From NCBI RefSeq assembly GCF_019219025.1, contig NZ_JAHUWN010000018.1, positions 76,754 to 140,753 of the forward strand: a stretch of DNA of 64,000 nucleotides, given 5' to 3'. The stretch's first letter is position 1; each line of letters opens with the position of its first letter. This DNA is from Bacillus sp. sid0103 (GTDB taxonomy: Bacteria; Bacillota; Bacilli; Bacillales_B; DSM-18226). The translations under genes and the position numbers were made by a program. Shown here piece after piece: positions 27,307 through 38,195 of the stretch. The notes beneath the pieces are model-generated. The model made no database searches and was not told the DNA's origin. It saw only the letters and a list, made by a program, of their open reading frames with translations.

Positions 27307-28689
27307 TTAAAACATCATTTTTTCTTGTAAAAAGCTAACTAGTTCAACTATTGGGATCCGTTTTTGTTCCATTGTATCACGGTCTCGAACTGTAACCATG
27401 TTGTCTTCTTTAGAGTCGAAATCATAAGTGATACAGAACGGTGTACCAATTTCATCATGACGACGATAGCGTTTTCCAATCGAACCTGATTCGTCAAAAT
27501 CCACTGAGAAATGTTTCGCTAAAGACGCGAAAACTTCACGAGCTTCATCAGACAATTTCTTTGATAACGGAAGGACAGCTGCTTTAAACGGTGCTAAAGC
27601 AGGGTGGAAATGCATGACCGTTCTTGATGTTCCATCCTCTAGCTGCTCTTCATCGTAGGCATCAATTAAGAATGCTAACGTAACTCGATCTGCTCCTAAA
27701 GATGGTTCAATACAATAAGGGACATACTTTTCATTTGTTTCAGGATCAAGATAGTGGAAATCCTCACCTGAATACTCCATATGCTGCTTCAAGTCATAAT
27801 CCGTTCTGGATGCAACTCCCCATAGTTCACCCCAACCGAACGGAAACTTATACTCAAAATCAGTTGTCGCGTTACTGTAATGGGATAATTCATCTTCGGA
27901 GTGGTCACGAAGTCGTAAATTCTCTTTTGTTAGGCCTAATGACATTAACCATTCTTCAGCAAATTGCTTCCAATAGTCAAACCATTTCAGTTCCTCGCCA
28001 GGCTTACAGAAAAATTCAAGTTCCATTTGTTCAAACTCTCTTGTTCGGAACGTGAAATTCCCCGGGGTAATTTCATTTCGGAAACTTTTACCGATTTGAG
28101 CGATACCAAATGGCATTTTCTTTCTCATGGTCCGCTGTACATTTTTAAAGTTCACAAAAATACCTTGTGCTGTTTCAGGGCGAAGGAAAATTTCATTTGT
28201 ACTAGATTCTGTAACGCCTTGGAAAGTTTTAAACATTAAGTTGAACTGACGAATTCCAGTAAAGTCATGGCTGCCACAATCTGGGCAGGCGATATTATGC
28301 TCTTTTACCAACTCTTCCATTTTTTCAAATGGTAAGCCATCAACAACCATTTCAATACCCTTTTCATCTAAAGCATTTTCAATTAATTTATCGGCACGAT
28401 GACGGGCTTTACAATTTTTACAATCAATCATTGGATCATTAAAGTTGCCAATATGTCCTGACGCTTCCCAAGTACGCGGATTCATCAAGATACTAGCATC
28501 TAGACCCACATTATATGGGGACTCTTGGACGAATTTTTTCCACCATGCCTGCTTAATATTATTTTTGAATTCAACACCTAACGGGCCATAATCCCAAGTA
28601 TTGGCAAGCCCTCCGTAAATTTCTGAACCTGGAAAAATAAATCCTCTGTGTTTTGCATGTGAAACGATTTGTTCCATTGTTACACTCAT
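27307..28689 (-). CDS. glyS: Glycyl-tRNA synthetase, single-chain class II
   Basis: Charges tRNA-Gly. The 460-residue homodimeric type is used here rather than the two-subunit GlyQ/GlyS enzyme of B. subtilis. Visible parts: motif 1 near [15 protein letters not shown], a zinc-type insertion with CKNC and CPDCGSHDF, motif 2 [19 protein letters not shown], motif 3 [14 protein letters not shown], and an anticodon-binding domain (about 360-460). A T-box leader controls it. An R1 remnant lies between the leader and the start codon. Confidence 0.96.
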   Translation of the reverse strand: MSVTMEQIVSHAKHRGFIFPGSEIYGGLANTWDYGPLGVEFKNNIKQAWWKKFVQESPYNVGLDASILMNPRTWEASGHIGNFNDPMIDCKNCKARHRADKLIENALDEKGIEMVVDGLPFEKMEELVKEHNIACPDCGSHDFTGIRQFNLMFKTFQGVTESSTNEIFLRPETAQGIFVNFKNVQRTMRKKMPFGIAQIGKSFRNEITPGNFTFRTREFEQMELEFFCKPGEELKWFDYWKQFAEEWLMSLGLTKENLRLRDHSEDELSHYSNATTDFEYKFPFGWGELWGVASRTDYDLKQHMEYSGEDFHYLDPETNEKYVPYCIEPSLGADRVTLAFLIDAYDEEQLEDGTSRTVMHFHPALAPFKAAVLPLSKKLSDEAREVFASLAKHFSVDFDESGSIGKRYRRHDEIGTPFCITYDFDSKEDNMVTVRDRDTMEQKRIPIVELVSFLQEKMMF

Positions 28690-28726
28690 TGAAATTGCTC
28701 CTTTAGATAAAGTTTATTAAAAACAA

Positions 28727-28802
28727 GGCTTGTTGAACTTGCCTGTTGATTTCCACTCCAATCAACAGGGTGCCAAAATCAACAATAAGCTTTAACATTG
28801 CC
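28727..28802 (+). repeat. R1 repeat, copy B (internally deleted, 76 bp)
   Basis: Matches both ends of R1 copies A and C but lacks the GC-rich core: the left arm (ending near CTCC) is joined directly to AATCAACA of the right arm. In copy A the hexamer CGCTCC occurs at both corresponding places, so deletion between direct repeats explains it. It lies inside the glyS leader, after the T-box terminator and before the ribosome site. Confidence 0.8.
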
Positions 28803-28804
28803 AA

Positions 28805-28854
28805 AAACAAAAAAACTCTCGTTCCTATGCTAGATTAGCATAGGGACGAGAGTT
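28805..28854 (-). terminator. T-box-controlled terminator of glyS
   Basis: On the minus strand AACTCTCGTCCCTATGCT pairs with AGCATAGGAACGAGAGTT followed by seven T's. Its 5' side competes with the antiterminator containing the T-box. Confidence 0.92.
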
Positions 28855-29035
28855 ACCCGCGGTTCCACCCTATTTGCTGCAAAAAAGCAGCCTCTTTTAT
28901 CGTGTTATTTAACACAAAGATTGCTCAGGAACGCCTTTCTTAGTGCTCTATACCCTAGCTTTCACCACCCTAGGTTCGCTTTTATAGAGGGATACTAAGT
29001 ACTCTTCTCCGTCACTGCAATTATTTAATTTAGAC
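28805..29035 (-). ncRNA. T-box riboswitch, glycine specific
   Basis: The 14-nt T-box core AGGGTGGAACCGCGG lies at 28857-28871 on the minus strand. Upstream, stem I pairs CTTAGT with ACTAAG. The S-turn halves AGTA and GAA flank the specifier loop, and the triplet after GAAA is GGC (28933-28935), a glycine codon, followed by G. Uncharged tRNA-Gly should stabilise the antiterminator and allow glyS transcription. Confidence 0.93.
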
Positions 29036-29185
29036 TATTTACGCACAATTCATCAATCAGTATTACTAGATGCTTCATGGCAACTTTTCGTAAAAACATT
29101 TGCGAAAATCGCCTAAAAACTAGTAAATCACCCTTATAAAACTCCCTGAGTAACAAGTTTACGAAAAGAGCCTTTGTTAAAGAAA

Positions 29186-29214
29186 ATAATAACGAAAACT
29201 CCAAACATTGTCAA
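29186..29214 (-). promoter_or_regulatory. glyS leader promoter
   Basis: On the minus strand TTGACA (29209-29214), exact 17-base spacer, TATTAT (29186-29191). A weaker second candidate (TTGATG / TAAATT) lies closer to stem I near 29030-29055. Confidence 0.82.
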
Positions 29215-29222
29215 CAAGACGA

Positions 29223-29975
29223 TCATAAGAGATTACGAAATTTATCCATAGAATTAAGAAACTTCTTGGATTTAAGATGCAAACCTGAATACTCTTCATA
29301 GTAGGCAGTAATAACCTTTTTAAGTTCCGCCTTCGTCTCTTCTTTAACAGAAATATTTCCTAACCTTGAAAGATCAAAATAATAAAATACCCTTAATAAT
29401 TTTACCGCAGATGCTGATATTTTAAGATGATACGGATCTTTATCGAGACAACGATGACAAATAAACCCGCCTTCACGAATCGAAAAGGAAAAATGTCCGT
29501 CTGTGCTTCCGCAAACGGAACATTGATTTAAGATCGGGTTTAAACCCATCACATTTAACATTTTCATCTCATAAATATTCATAAGAATATCAGGGTCATA
29601 TCCTTCATTCAAAAAATTTAATGTTTGAAAAAGTAATTCAAAATGAAAAGGATTTGGTTTTTTTTCTTCCGTACATTTATCGGTTAATTCGACAATATAA
29701 CTAGCATATGCCGTTAAAAAAATGTCTTCACCAATCGATCGCAAGGAAGATGCTGTTTCTCCCTGCTGCAAGCTCCCTAAACCAGATCCTCTTGCAATTA
29801 AAAAATAACCGTGTGTAAAAAGTTGTGTGATGGAGGAAAGGCGGCTGTTAGGCTTTTTGGCACCACGAGCCATTACTCCAACCTTTCCCCATTCCCTAGT
29901 ATATAAAGTCACAATTTTATTAGTTTCACCATAATCTGTTGTTCTAATAACGATGCCTTCACACTTCTGAAGCAT
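29223..29975 (-). CDS. recO: DNA repair protein RecO
   Basis: Loads RecA with RecF/RecR in recombinational repair. The 250-residue protein has an N-terminal OB fold (about 1-80), a helical middle and a zinc finger [14 protein letters not shown] ... CHRC (about 173-195). The start ATG at 29975 is six bases after AAGGTG. It follows yqzL in the era-yqzL-recO order typical of Bacillus. Confidence 0.94.
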   Translation of the reverse strand: MLQKCEGIVIRTTDYGETNKIVTLYTREWGKVGVMARGAKKPNSRLSSITQLFTHGYFLIARGSGLGSLQQGETASSLRSIGEDIFLTAYASYIVELTDKCTEEKKPNPFHFELLFQTLNFLNEGYDPDILMNIYEMKMLNVMGLNPILNQCSVCGSTDGHFSFSIREGGFICHRCLDKDPYHLKISASAVKLLRVFYYFDLSRLGNISVKEETKAELKKVITAYYEEYSGLHLKSKKFLNSMDKFRNLL

Positions 29976-30009
29976 TATTGTCACCTTCTAAAGTAGCACG
30001 AAGACAAAC

Positions 30010-30153
30010 TTATGAAACGGGAAAATCGATTTGTGCTAGCTCATCATTCAGATTTCCGGGTATTTCTTGGTTTTCCTTCTCTAATTCTTTAATGAGAAGA
30101 TATGTGTCAATATTACCTGTTTGGAGGAATACTTTCCACGTAAAATCCATCAT
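30010..30153 (-). CDS. yqzL: YqzL family small protein
   Basis: A 47-residue acidic protein starting MMDFTWKVFLQTGNIDTYLL, which I recognise as YqzL, found between era and recO in Bacillus. The start ATG at 30153 follows AAAGGTGGGG by six bases; a second ATG follows directly. Function is unknown. An R2 repeat separates it from era. Confidence 0.88.
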   Translation of the reverse strand: MMDFTWKVFLQTGNIDTYLLIKELEKENQEIPGNLNDELAQIDFPVS

Positions 30154-30312
30154 CGAAAACCCCACCTTTCATATTTAGACTAGCTGTCACTCGGTCCCAA
30201 ACCTTACAATTATCATAGCCTGCCAGCGCATAAATCATAAGTCAAAATATTTGTTAATGTTGTCCATGCATAATTTAAAATAAACGGTAATATTTTAGTT
30301 AGGGTTAATAGA

Positions 30313-30414
30313 TAAGCGGAAGCGCCTTGGTCAGCCCCGACAAGCATAAGACGCACCCTGCAAGAAGGCGCTTTTTGCCGTCTTCAGGGAGTGGCTTAGA
30401 CCAAAGAGGGGCTA
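30313..30414 (+). repeat. R2 repeat (b-type) between era and yqzL
   Basis: About 100 bases beginning AAGCGGAAGCGCCTTGG, with CCGACAAGCATAAGACGCAC and a central hairpin AAGAAGGC-GCTTTTT-GCCGTCTT. It closely matches the inner element at 54084. It interrupts the era-yqzL-recO gene series. Its 3' end differs from the other copies. Confidence 0.8.
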
Positions 30415-30437
30415 ATGCTGTAGCAAGCCAATATTAA

Positions 30438-31794
<1,357 letters not shown>

Positions 31795-31954
31795 TTACCT
31801 CAAAATTCATTGAAAATCATTACTTAAAGTCAAAAAAATTCAAAAAATTAGAATTTTCTCATAAATCAACCTGTCTTCATTTTTGGGTTGATAAATCATT
31901 TTACCTAATTCGCAATTCCATTTCAAATTATGGTCAAAGCACATTTCCACTGCC

Positions 31955-32341
31955 TTAAAACAGCTCTAGAACATAGGGTAAAAAAATAACGATCCCAATG
32001 GTGACTGCAAGAATGGCATAAATAAATACGGCTCCTGCAGCCAAATCTTTTGCCTGTTTTGCATAAGGATGATACTCTCCTGTAACGAGATCAACAACTC
32101 GTTCAATCGCTGTATTGACCAATTCCAACGCAAACATTCCCCCTATAGCAAAGAGGATTAATAACCACTCCATTTTAGTGATTGAAAAATAATACGAGAT
32201 AAGTAAAACAACAATCGAGCTATAGAAATGGAAGCGCATATTTTTCTCGGACTTTAGGGCAGTGGCTATCCCCGCGATGGCATAGGAAAATGACTTTAAA
32301 AACCCTAAACGTGACTGTTTATCGTTTAAGTCCATATTCAT
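31955..32341 (-). CDS. dgkA: Undecaprenol/diacylglycerol kinase
   Basis: A 128-residue membrane kinase with three hydrophobic segments and the catalytic [14 protein letters not shown] motif. The Bacillus enzyme prefers undecaprenol and recycles the cell-wall lipid carrier. Its ATG lies 23 bases inside the end of ybeY in another frame, with no clear ribosome site, so translation probably depends on coupling. Confidence 0.92.
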   Translation of the reverse strand: MNMDLNDKQSRLGFLKSFSYAIAGIATALKSEKNMRFHFYSSIVVLLISYYFSITKMEWLLILFAIGGMFALELVNTAIERVVDLVTGEYHPYAKQAKDLAAGAVFIYAILAVTIGIVIFLPYVLELF

Positions 32342-32789
32342 CTAAAATTTCTTTCTGTAGTGTAAACATTTCTTTCTCTTCTTCTTCTGTCATATGATCA
32401 AAACCGAGAAGATGCAAGAATCCATGTACAGCCAGAAAACCTAGTTCTCGTAAAAAAGAATGGCCATATTCTTCAGCCTGCTCCATCGCTTTAGGAACAG
32501 AGATAATAATATCACCTAGAACACGGGGCATATCAGCGCCTACTAGTTCCACTTCACCTTCCCCCAGTTCTTCCATAGCAAACGAAATAACATCGGTTGG
32601 CTTGTCTTTATCACGGTATTCTCGGTTAATCTCCTGTATTCTTTCATTTGAAACAAATGTGACCGACACTTCACTATGCAATTCCACATTTTGTTTCTTC
32701 GCAGCAAAGTTAATGATTCTTTCGATTTCAAGCATTTGTTCTTCTGTAAGTTGTTCGGTTTCGTCGATACAATCGATTAGTAATGTCAT
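32319..32789 (-). CDS. ybeY: Endoribonuclease YbeY
   Basis: Metal-dependent RNase needed for 16S rRNA 3' processing and ribosome quality control. The 156-residue protein has the zinc motif [11 protein letters not shown] near residue 119. Start ATG follows GAAGGTGAAG and overlaps the end of yqfF by four bases. Confidence 0.95.
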   Translation of the reverse strand: MTLLIDCIDETEQLTEEQMLEIERIINFAAKKQNVELHSEVSVTFVSNERIQEINREYRDKDKPTDVISFAMEELGEGEVELVGADMPRVLGDIIISVPKAMEQAEEYGHSFLRELGFLAVHGFLHLLGFDHMTEEEEKEMFTLQKEILDEYGLKR

Positions 32790-34957
32790 GCTTGCTTCAC
32801 CTTCTTTATCATTTCTGGATACTCAATTCTCGAGTGAAAAATCCCTTTTAAGGTTTCACATAAAGCTTCCGATACAGTTTCAATTTCTCTCATGGTGAGA
32901 TCACATTCATTTAATTGTCCATCTTGAAGACGATCTGAAACAATTTTCTTGACCAGCGATTCAATTAACTCAGGAGTCGGCTGGGATAGTGAGCGAACAG
33001 CTGCTTCCACACTATCTGCAATTCCAACAACGGCTGACTCTTTTGTTTTCGCCTTGGGTCCAGGGTAACGATAGTCTTCTTCCTTAACTTCACTATCAGC
33101 TTGAACAGCTTTGTGATAAAAGAATTTTAACAATGTGGTACCATGATGCTGTTCTGCGATTTCGATAATTTCTTTCGGCATATGGTATTTTTTCAAAATT
33201 GCAGCACCATCTGTGACATGGGCTATAATAATATTCGCACTTTTATCAGGCGGGAGGCGATCATGAGGATTCTCAAGATGCATTTGGTTTTCAATATAAA
33301 AGTTAGGACGTTTCGTTTTTCCGATATCATGATAATAGCTTCCTACTCTGGCTAAAAGCCCATTAGCCCCGATAGCTTCACAAGCTGATTCCGCTAAATT
33401 TGCGACCATTACACTATGGTGATATGTACCTGGTGCCTCCATTAAAATCTTTCTAAGCAATGGATGATTTGGATTAGAAAGTTCTATTAGCTTCATGGTT
33501 GACAAAATCCCAAAACTTGCCTCAAAAAATGGCAGGAGTCCAATCGTTAATACAGCTGAACCGATCCCTGAAACAAGTGCTGTAATGAGATAATATCCAT
33601 ACTCAATTCCAGAGAAGTGTCCATTTGGTAAATACATTAAGGCTAAGATTGTCAGTAGATTTACCAGAGCCGCAAAGGTGCCCGCTTGCAATATCTTCGA
33701 ACGGCGATTTTGATTACTTAAGAATAGGATACCCGCTAATGAACTGAACAGAATATAAATGCCCTCTGAAAAATTTAAAGTCCCAGTAATACCTTCATTA
33801 AATAAGATGCTGCCGCAAACCGCCATAATTATTGACATTAGCGTTGCAAGTTTTTCATCAATTAATATCTTTATTAGCATCCCACCTAAAGCAGCAGGGT
33901 ATAGATAGCCAATTCCGGCATAATTAAAAATTTGCAGCATACTGATGATTTTCATAATTAGGATCGTCAGAATGAAAATGATCCCAAACAACAACAAGTC
34001 TGTCTGCCTTTTTTCTGGGAGCAATTTTATATGAGAAAAATAAAAATAGATAGCTGATAGAATGATCGTTACTAGCATGATTAATCCAATAAAAGGTTTG
34101 AACGGTCTCTCAGTATCTAGGAGGCCGACTAACTTTAATTGTCGATAAATATCCTGGTTAATTAATTCGCCCTCTTCGACAATGATTTGCCCCTGTAGGA
34201 TTTTGGCTGGCTCCACACTTTCTACAGCTTGCTGTCGTAGTTCTTCCGTTGCATTCGGGTCATAAAATTCATTTTGAATAATAGCATACCTGCCTAATTC
34301 AATGACACCATTTCTTAAATTATCATTTAAAGTTGTATATTTTAATTCTTCCTCTACCCGTTTTTTGGCATTCTCCACTTCATCTGCAGAAATTCGTTGT
34401 GCCATTACATTATTGATGGCCGTAACGGTTAAATCCTTTGCAATCGACAATTCATCATTACTGGCTTGTACTAAAGCAGCGAAAACCTGTTCAGAAAGTG
34501 CTTTGGACACATTTGGTGTTAATTTTGCTTTTAAACGACTAATTTTTTCTGAATCACTTGGCTCCGTTTTTGCAGGATTTTCGTCGGTAACTAGCTCGGC
34601 ATGCTTTTTAATTTCTTCTTCGATTTCATCATTCATTTCAACAGTTGCTTGAAAAATAGAGCTAATTAAATCCACTCGATTTTGGGTGTACTCTTTTTTT
34701 AATGTATAGACGTCCTGTACCTGGTCGAGAGCGTCCTTACGCTTATTTTCTGTACTTTTCTTATCTTCGACTGTCCCTGGTGATCGAATGGTTTTTTCTG
34801 CAACGGAAAACAGATTTAAATCTAATTTCTCAGGTTTCACATTACTATACATCGCAGCAAATAACACAGTACCTAACACAATAAAAAATAGAACTAGAAA
34901 AAAAGATATATCCAGCAGTTTACGTATCCGTATGAAGTATTGCTGAAGTTTACCCAA
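32786..34957 (-). CDS. yqfF: 7TM-HD domain phosphohydrolase (PgpH/YqfF)
   Basis: A 723-residue membrane protein: one N-terminal membrane segment, a large extracytoplasmic 7TMR-HDED domain (about 45-280), seven membrane segments (about 285-480), and a cytoplasmic HD domain with [12 protein letters not shown] and [11 protein letters not shown]. PgpH-type proteins of Listeria hydrolyse c-di-AMP, so this probably lowers c-di-AMP here. It begins the yqfF-ybeY-dgkA-cdd-era run. Confidence 0.93.
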   Translation of the reverse strand: MGKLQQYFIRIRKLLDISFFLVLFFIVLGTVLFAAMYSNVKPEKLDLNLFSVAEKTIRSPGTVEDKKSTENKRKDALDQVQDVYTLKKEYTQNRVDLISSIFQATVEMNDEIEEEIKKHAELVTDENPAKTEPSDSEKISRLKAKLTPNVSKALSEQVFAALVQASNDELSIAKDLTVTAINNVMAQRISADEVENAKKRVEEELKYTTLNDNLRNGVIELGRYAIIQNEFYDPNATEELRQQAVESVEPAKILQGQIIVEEGELINQDIYRQLKLVGLLDTERPFKPFIGLIMLVTIILSAIYFYFSHIKLLPEKRQTDLLLFGIIFILTILIMKIISMLQIFNYAGIGYLYPAALGGMLIKILIDEKLATLMSIIMAVCGSILFNEGITGTLNFSEGIYILFSSLAGILFLSNQNRRSKILQAGTFAALVNLLTILALMYLPNGHFSGIEYGYYLITALVSGIGSAVLTIGLLPFFEASFGILSTMKLIELSNPNHPLLRKILMEAPGTYHHSVMVANLAESACEAIGANGLLARVGSYYHDIGKTKRPNFYIENQMHLENPHDRLPPDKSANIIIAHVTDGAAILKKYHMPKEIIEIAEQHHGTTLLKFFYHKAVQADSEVKEEDYRYPGPKAKTKESAVVGIADSVEAAVRSLSQPTPELIESLVKKIVSDRLQDGQLNECDLTMREIETVSEALCETLKGIFHSRIEYPEMIKKVKQA

Positions 34958-35131
34958 CTATATCCCTCCAAGCACTGCCCTTCTAAAAAAGATTCATATT
35001 GAACATAACTCATTTCTCAAAAATTGTCATATTTTCACTGTTCTTGCTTCATGTAAAATGATAACAGTTTTTCGAAGAAGTTTCATCTTCTTTAGGAGAA
35101 GATTTGTGTGAAGCACCTACACCTATATTAG

Positions 35132-35170
35132 CAAAAAAGAGGTAAACCTTTAAATAGGTCTACCCCTCTT
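35132..35170 (-). terminator. phoH terminator
   Basis: On the minus strand AGAGGGGTAGACCTA pairs with AGGTTTACCTCT and is followed by T's. Confidence 0.87.
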
Positions 35171-35171
35171 G

Positions 35172-36140
35172 TTATGGTTGAATGGTTTTCTTTTCATAAG
35201 CCTCAATAATTTTGCCAACGAGTGGATGACGAACCACATCTGTTTGTTCTAAAAAGATAAAAGAAATACCGTTGACATTTTTTAAAATTGCTTCTGCTGC
35301 AACCAATCCGGATTTTGCTCCTTTTGGCAAATCAATTTGTGTCTGATCACCCGTTATAACCATTTTGGAACCGAAGCCAAGTCTCGTTAAAAACATTTTC
35401 ATTTGTGCATGTGTTGTATTTTGCGCCTCATCAAGTATGACAAAAGCATCATCCAATGTCCGTCCCCTCATGTAGGCAAGAGGAGCAATTTCAATTGTCC
35501 CTCGTTCCATTAACCGTTGTGTATGCTCTGCCCCTAATACATCATGGAGAGCATCGTATAATGGCCGTAAATATGGATCCACTTTTTCCTTTAAGTCCCC
35601 TGGTAAAAACCCAAGACTTTCCCCCGCCTCTACAGCTGGTCTTGTTAAGATTATTTTATTCACCTGGCCATTTTTGAGAGCATTAACAGCCATCACAACT
35701 GCTAAATAGGTTTTACCTGTTCCTGCTGGACCTATCCCAAATACAAGGTCAGTTTTCTTTATTGCCATGACATATTGTCTTTGACCTAGTGTCTTTATTC
35801 GAATAGTCTTTCCTTTAACATTTTTGCCGATTTCTTCTTCATATAAATTGACGAAATATTCTAATGTCCCAGCATTCGCCATTTGGACGGCATATAGGAC
35901 ATCTCTTTGGCTGATATTTATCCCTTTACGGATCACCATCATTAATTTATTCAGGATCTGACTTGCCAGGAATACTTTTTCTTCATCCCCTGACAAACTA
36001 ACAGCCTCACCACGAGTAATAACAGTAACACCTAGCTCCTGTTCAATAATTTTTAAATTGGAATCAGAATTGCCTAGCAAACTAATTGCTTCTGCTGGAT
36101 TTTCAAGCTGTACACTTATGGTAGTTAACTTTTCTGTCAT
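35172..36140 (-). CDS. phoH: PhoH-like ATPase
   Basis: A 322-residue protein: an N-terminal KH-like region (about 1-110) and a P-loop ATPase with Walker A GPAGTGKTYLA and Walker B FVILDEAQN. Family members are thought to act in RNA metabolism, possibly with YbeY; the details are not settled. Its start ATG overlaps the yqfD stop by four bases, so sporulation and vegetative transcripts may both express it. Confidence 0.92.
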   Translation of the reverse strand: MTEKLTTISVQLENPAEAISLLGNSDSNLKIIEQELGVTVITRGEAVSLSGDEEKVFLASQILNKLMMVIRKGINISQRDVLYAVQMANAGTLEYFVNLYEEEIGKNVKGKTIRIKTLGQRQYVMAIKKTDLVFGIGPAGTGKTYLAVVMAVNALKNGQVNKIILTRPAVEAGESLGFLPGDLKEKVDPYLRPLYDALHDVLGAEHTQRLMERGTIEIAPLAYMRGRTLDDAFVILDEAQNTTHAQMKMFLTRLGFGSKMVITGDQTQIDLPKGAKSGLVAAEAILKNVNGISFIFLEQTDVVRHPLVGKIIEAYEKKTIQP

Positions 36141-37330
36141 TCACTAGTCTCCTTGGAAATCGGTTGTCCGACCGCAATATTTTCAATTACCTTAAAATGA
36201 ATATCCAGTATAACTTTACCATCTTTATTTGCTTTGTGTAAAATTTTTTCATCCTTAATGATAGCATCTTCATCTAAACGGCCATTTATTTGTTTTTTTG
36301 CAAGTTCTATCGCAATTTGTTGTGCCTCCTGAATCGTATAGGTTCGCTCCACATCCTCTCGTTCGCGGAGGGTCTTATTGAGATAAGAAATTGGCAATTC
36401 CCACTTCAAGAAATGAACCTTATGAACATTCGTTTCTGTTTCATAGTTACTGAATTCAGGCTTTCCAAATCCCCAAACAGGGAGTTCAAGATTACCAATA
36501 ACAATAAAATGCTTTTCCTTTTCTTTGCCGTTATAAACTTTAAAGTTGGTTACTAACGGAAGTTCTACGTGACTTTTATACCACGTTTCCCCCCATACTT
36601 CACCCTTAGCGGCAACCAATTCCGGATTTTCTTCTTGACCGAATGCACCTGAGACAAGGAGCTGCCCCGCTTCGACGTGATCATTAATATCCACCATTTT
36701 TTGACCATTTTCTATATACATATTCACAATTACCGCTTTCTTTTTGGCAATTAGATTCCTCGGTGATAATTTCTCCGGCTTTTTGGGCTCATTTTTTTCG
36801 ACTACTTGGAGGTGGAAGGTTGTCCCTTTTAACTCCACACCAACCCATGTTAAGTCTCCAACATTATTAGTCAACCGCCGTTGAATCCCTTCCACATTAT
36901 CTACAAAAAACTGCAGCTTACCTATCTTTACACCCATCTTGTCCAATTCTTTACGGATCTGGTACTCAGTCGCTGGTTTTGCCCCTTTTATTTCTATCCC
37001 CCAGATAACATTGGATAGAAACATTAATAGGAACAAGAAAAGTCCGGCCCCCGCTAAAAAGCCGCTATTTTTTAGCATTCTTCGAATTAAAAAAGGCACT
37101 CCGTTCCTTCGTAAAAAGGATATGGAGCATCCACTTTTTCTTGCATAATGCCGGATACTCTTGGCATCTTTAAGCCTCATATTAAATGTAATCGTCTCGG
37201 TGCCATGACGTTTAATATTCCAGATTGGAAGATCATTTCTTGTAAGAACATTAATAAATCGTTCAGTCCCCTTGCCTGATACTTTAACGGTAACTCTGCC
37301 ATTAAAAAATTCGATCCATTGGTTATTCAT
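36137..37330 (-). CDS. yqfD: Sporulation protein YqfD
   Basis: A 397-residue protein with an N-terminal cytoplasmic part, one membrane segment (about 92-112) and a long extracytoplasmic domain with a POTRA/FtsQ-like start. It belongs to the YqfD/stage IV sporulation family, expressed under SigE in B. subtilis. It overlaps yqfC by four bases. Exact role is unknown. Confidence 0.88.
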   Translation of the reverse strand: MNNQWIEFFNGRVTVKVSGKGTERFINVLTRNDLPIWNIKRHGTETITFNMRLKDAKSIRHYARKSGCSISFLRRNGVPFLIRRMLKNSGFLAGAGLFLFLLMFLSNVIWGIEIKGAKPATEYQIRKELDKMGVKIGKLQFFVDNVEGIQRRLTNNVGDLTWVGVELKGTTFHLQVVEKNEPKKPEKLSPRNLIAKKKAVIVNMYIENGQKMVDINDHVEAGQLLVSGAFGQEENPELVAAKGEVWGETWYKSHVELPLVTNFKVYNGKEKEKHFIVIGNLELPVWGFGKPEFSNYETETNVHKVHFLKWELPISYLNKTLREREDVERTYTIQEAQQIAIELAKKQINGRLDEDAIIKDEKILHKANKDGKVILDIHFKVIENIAVGQPISKETSE

Positions 37331-37629
37331 TCTGTTCCTCCCGGATTATCATTTATATAAATGACCTGATCAATTTTCCCTTCAAGCAAAATTTCTTCAG
37401 GTAAAATGGCTTTAATGACAAATGATTTCCCTTTTATCAATAACTGCCCTTGCTTTAATAGCAAGCGGAGTTCTTTATCTGTAAACACCAGCAGACCGCG
37501 ATGGTTCTCGATATAGACATGAATTTGCCCTATCATCGTGATCCGAGGTAAATCCATCATGACATCTTGAGGAAGATCCATTTTTTCAGCCATCCAGTTA
37601 CGGACTCGTTGGCCCCATTTTTTCGCCAT
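37327..37629 (-). CDS. yqfC: Sporulation protein YqfC (YabP-like)
   Basis: A 100-residue protein of the YabP/YqfC family with IHVYIENHRGLLVF and the VIKAILPEEILLEGKI segment. Needed in the mother cell for sporulation in B. subtilis. The start ATG at 37629 is preceded by a T-run and by AAAGGGGG, which lies within the 3' arm of a very stable hairpin. Confidence 0.88.
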   Translation of the reverse strand: MAKKWGQRVRNWMAEKMDLPQDVMMDLPRITMIGQIHVYIENHRGLLVFTDKELRLLLKQGQLLIKGKSFVIKAILPEEILLEGKIDQVIYINDNPGGTE

Positions 37630-37678
37630 AAAAAAAGAACCCCCTTTCATCTCATATTTATGAAATGAAAGGGGGTTC
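37630..37678 (-). terminator. Terminator carrying the yqfC ribosome binding site
   Basis: Arms 37665-37678 and 37637-37650 pair perfectly over 14 bases and the stem can extend by four more around a tiny loop. A run of seven T's (37630-37636 as A's on the plus strand) follows. The 3' arm contains AAAGGGGG, the only ribosome site for yqfC, ten bases before its ATG. Confidence 0.85.
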
Positions 37679-37716
37679 TAGCACACCTTTTTCGTTTTAA
37701 CTAGGTTGATTTATCA

Positions 37717-38163
37717 CTAACTGTTTCTGGGACGATACGGCTTTTTGGACCGCGGCTCTCCAAGAATTTCAGACCAAATTAGACCATTAAGGAGCATCTT
37801 TTCATCTGGATTAAAAGAGAAATGGTTTTCATCCTCCTGAAATTGCTTAACTCTTATATTGTCGGTCTTTTGCTGAGCCATTGTAATTCCGTTTCGATTA
37901 ACTTCAAGTTGTTGCTTCAACTGCACGTATTCCTGTTCGAGATTTTCTAGATTGTTTCGAATTACGTTTGTTTTGTGCTCTGGTTTAATCTGGCTAGACT
38001 TTTTATCTTCAACATAAGAGAGTTGTTTTTTTACCTGTGTTCGAATTTCCTCAAAAGTTGCCTTAGAAAAAGGCTTACTTTTAGGTTTACCTTGCTTATT
38101 TTTCGACTTACCAAAAAGCACGGAAATAATTCCAATTACAATCATAACAAGTAAACTTTCCAA
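37717..38163 (-). CDS. Membrane-anchored coiled-coil protein in the yqfB position
   Basis: A 148-residue protein with one N-terminal membrane segment (about 3-18), a Lys-rich stretch, a coiled coil (about 70-110) and a conserved-looking end (MLLNGLIWSEILGEP). I do not recognise the family. It follows floA by 32 bases and could interact with the flotillin scaffold, which is inference from position. Confidence 0.6.
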   Translation of the reverse strand: MESLLVMIVIGIISVLFGKSKNKQGKPKSKPFSKATFEEIRTQVKKQLSYVEDKKSSQIKPEHKTNVIRNNLENLEQEYVQLKQQLEVNRNGITMAQQKTDNIRVKQFQEDENHFSFNPDEKMLLNGLIWSEILGEPRSKKPYRPRNS

Positions 38164-38195
38164 TAATCATCACTCCTTTCCTATCCAAAAGTGGA

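Larger units (their letters stand above)
28690..29222 (-). promoter_or_regulatory. glyS leader region (promoter, T-box, R1 remnant)
   Basis: A gap of 533 bases read as the glyS leader. From 5' to 3' on the minus strand it holds a promoter (29186-29214), a spacer of about 140 bases, the T-box riboswitch, its terminator, and R1 copy B. An 11-base inverted repeat (TTTACGAAAAG 29158-29168 and its complement 29084-29094) spans the spacer. Confidence 0.7.

Noticed and set aside
37630..37678. A simple floA-operon terminator with no other role
   Set aside because: The 3' arm is also the only ribosome site available to yqfC, so it was kept as a possible control element.
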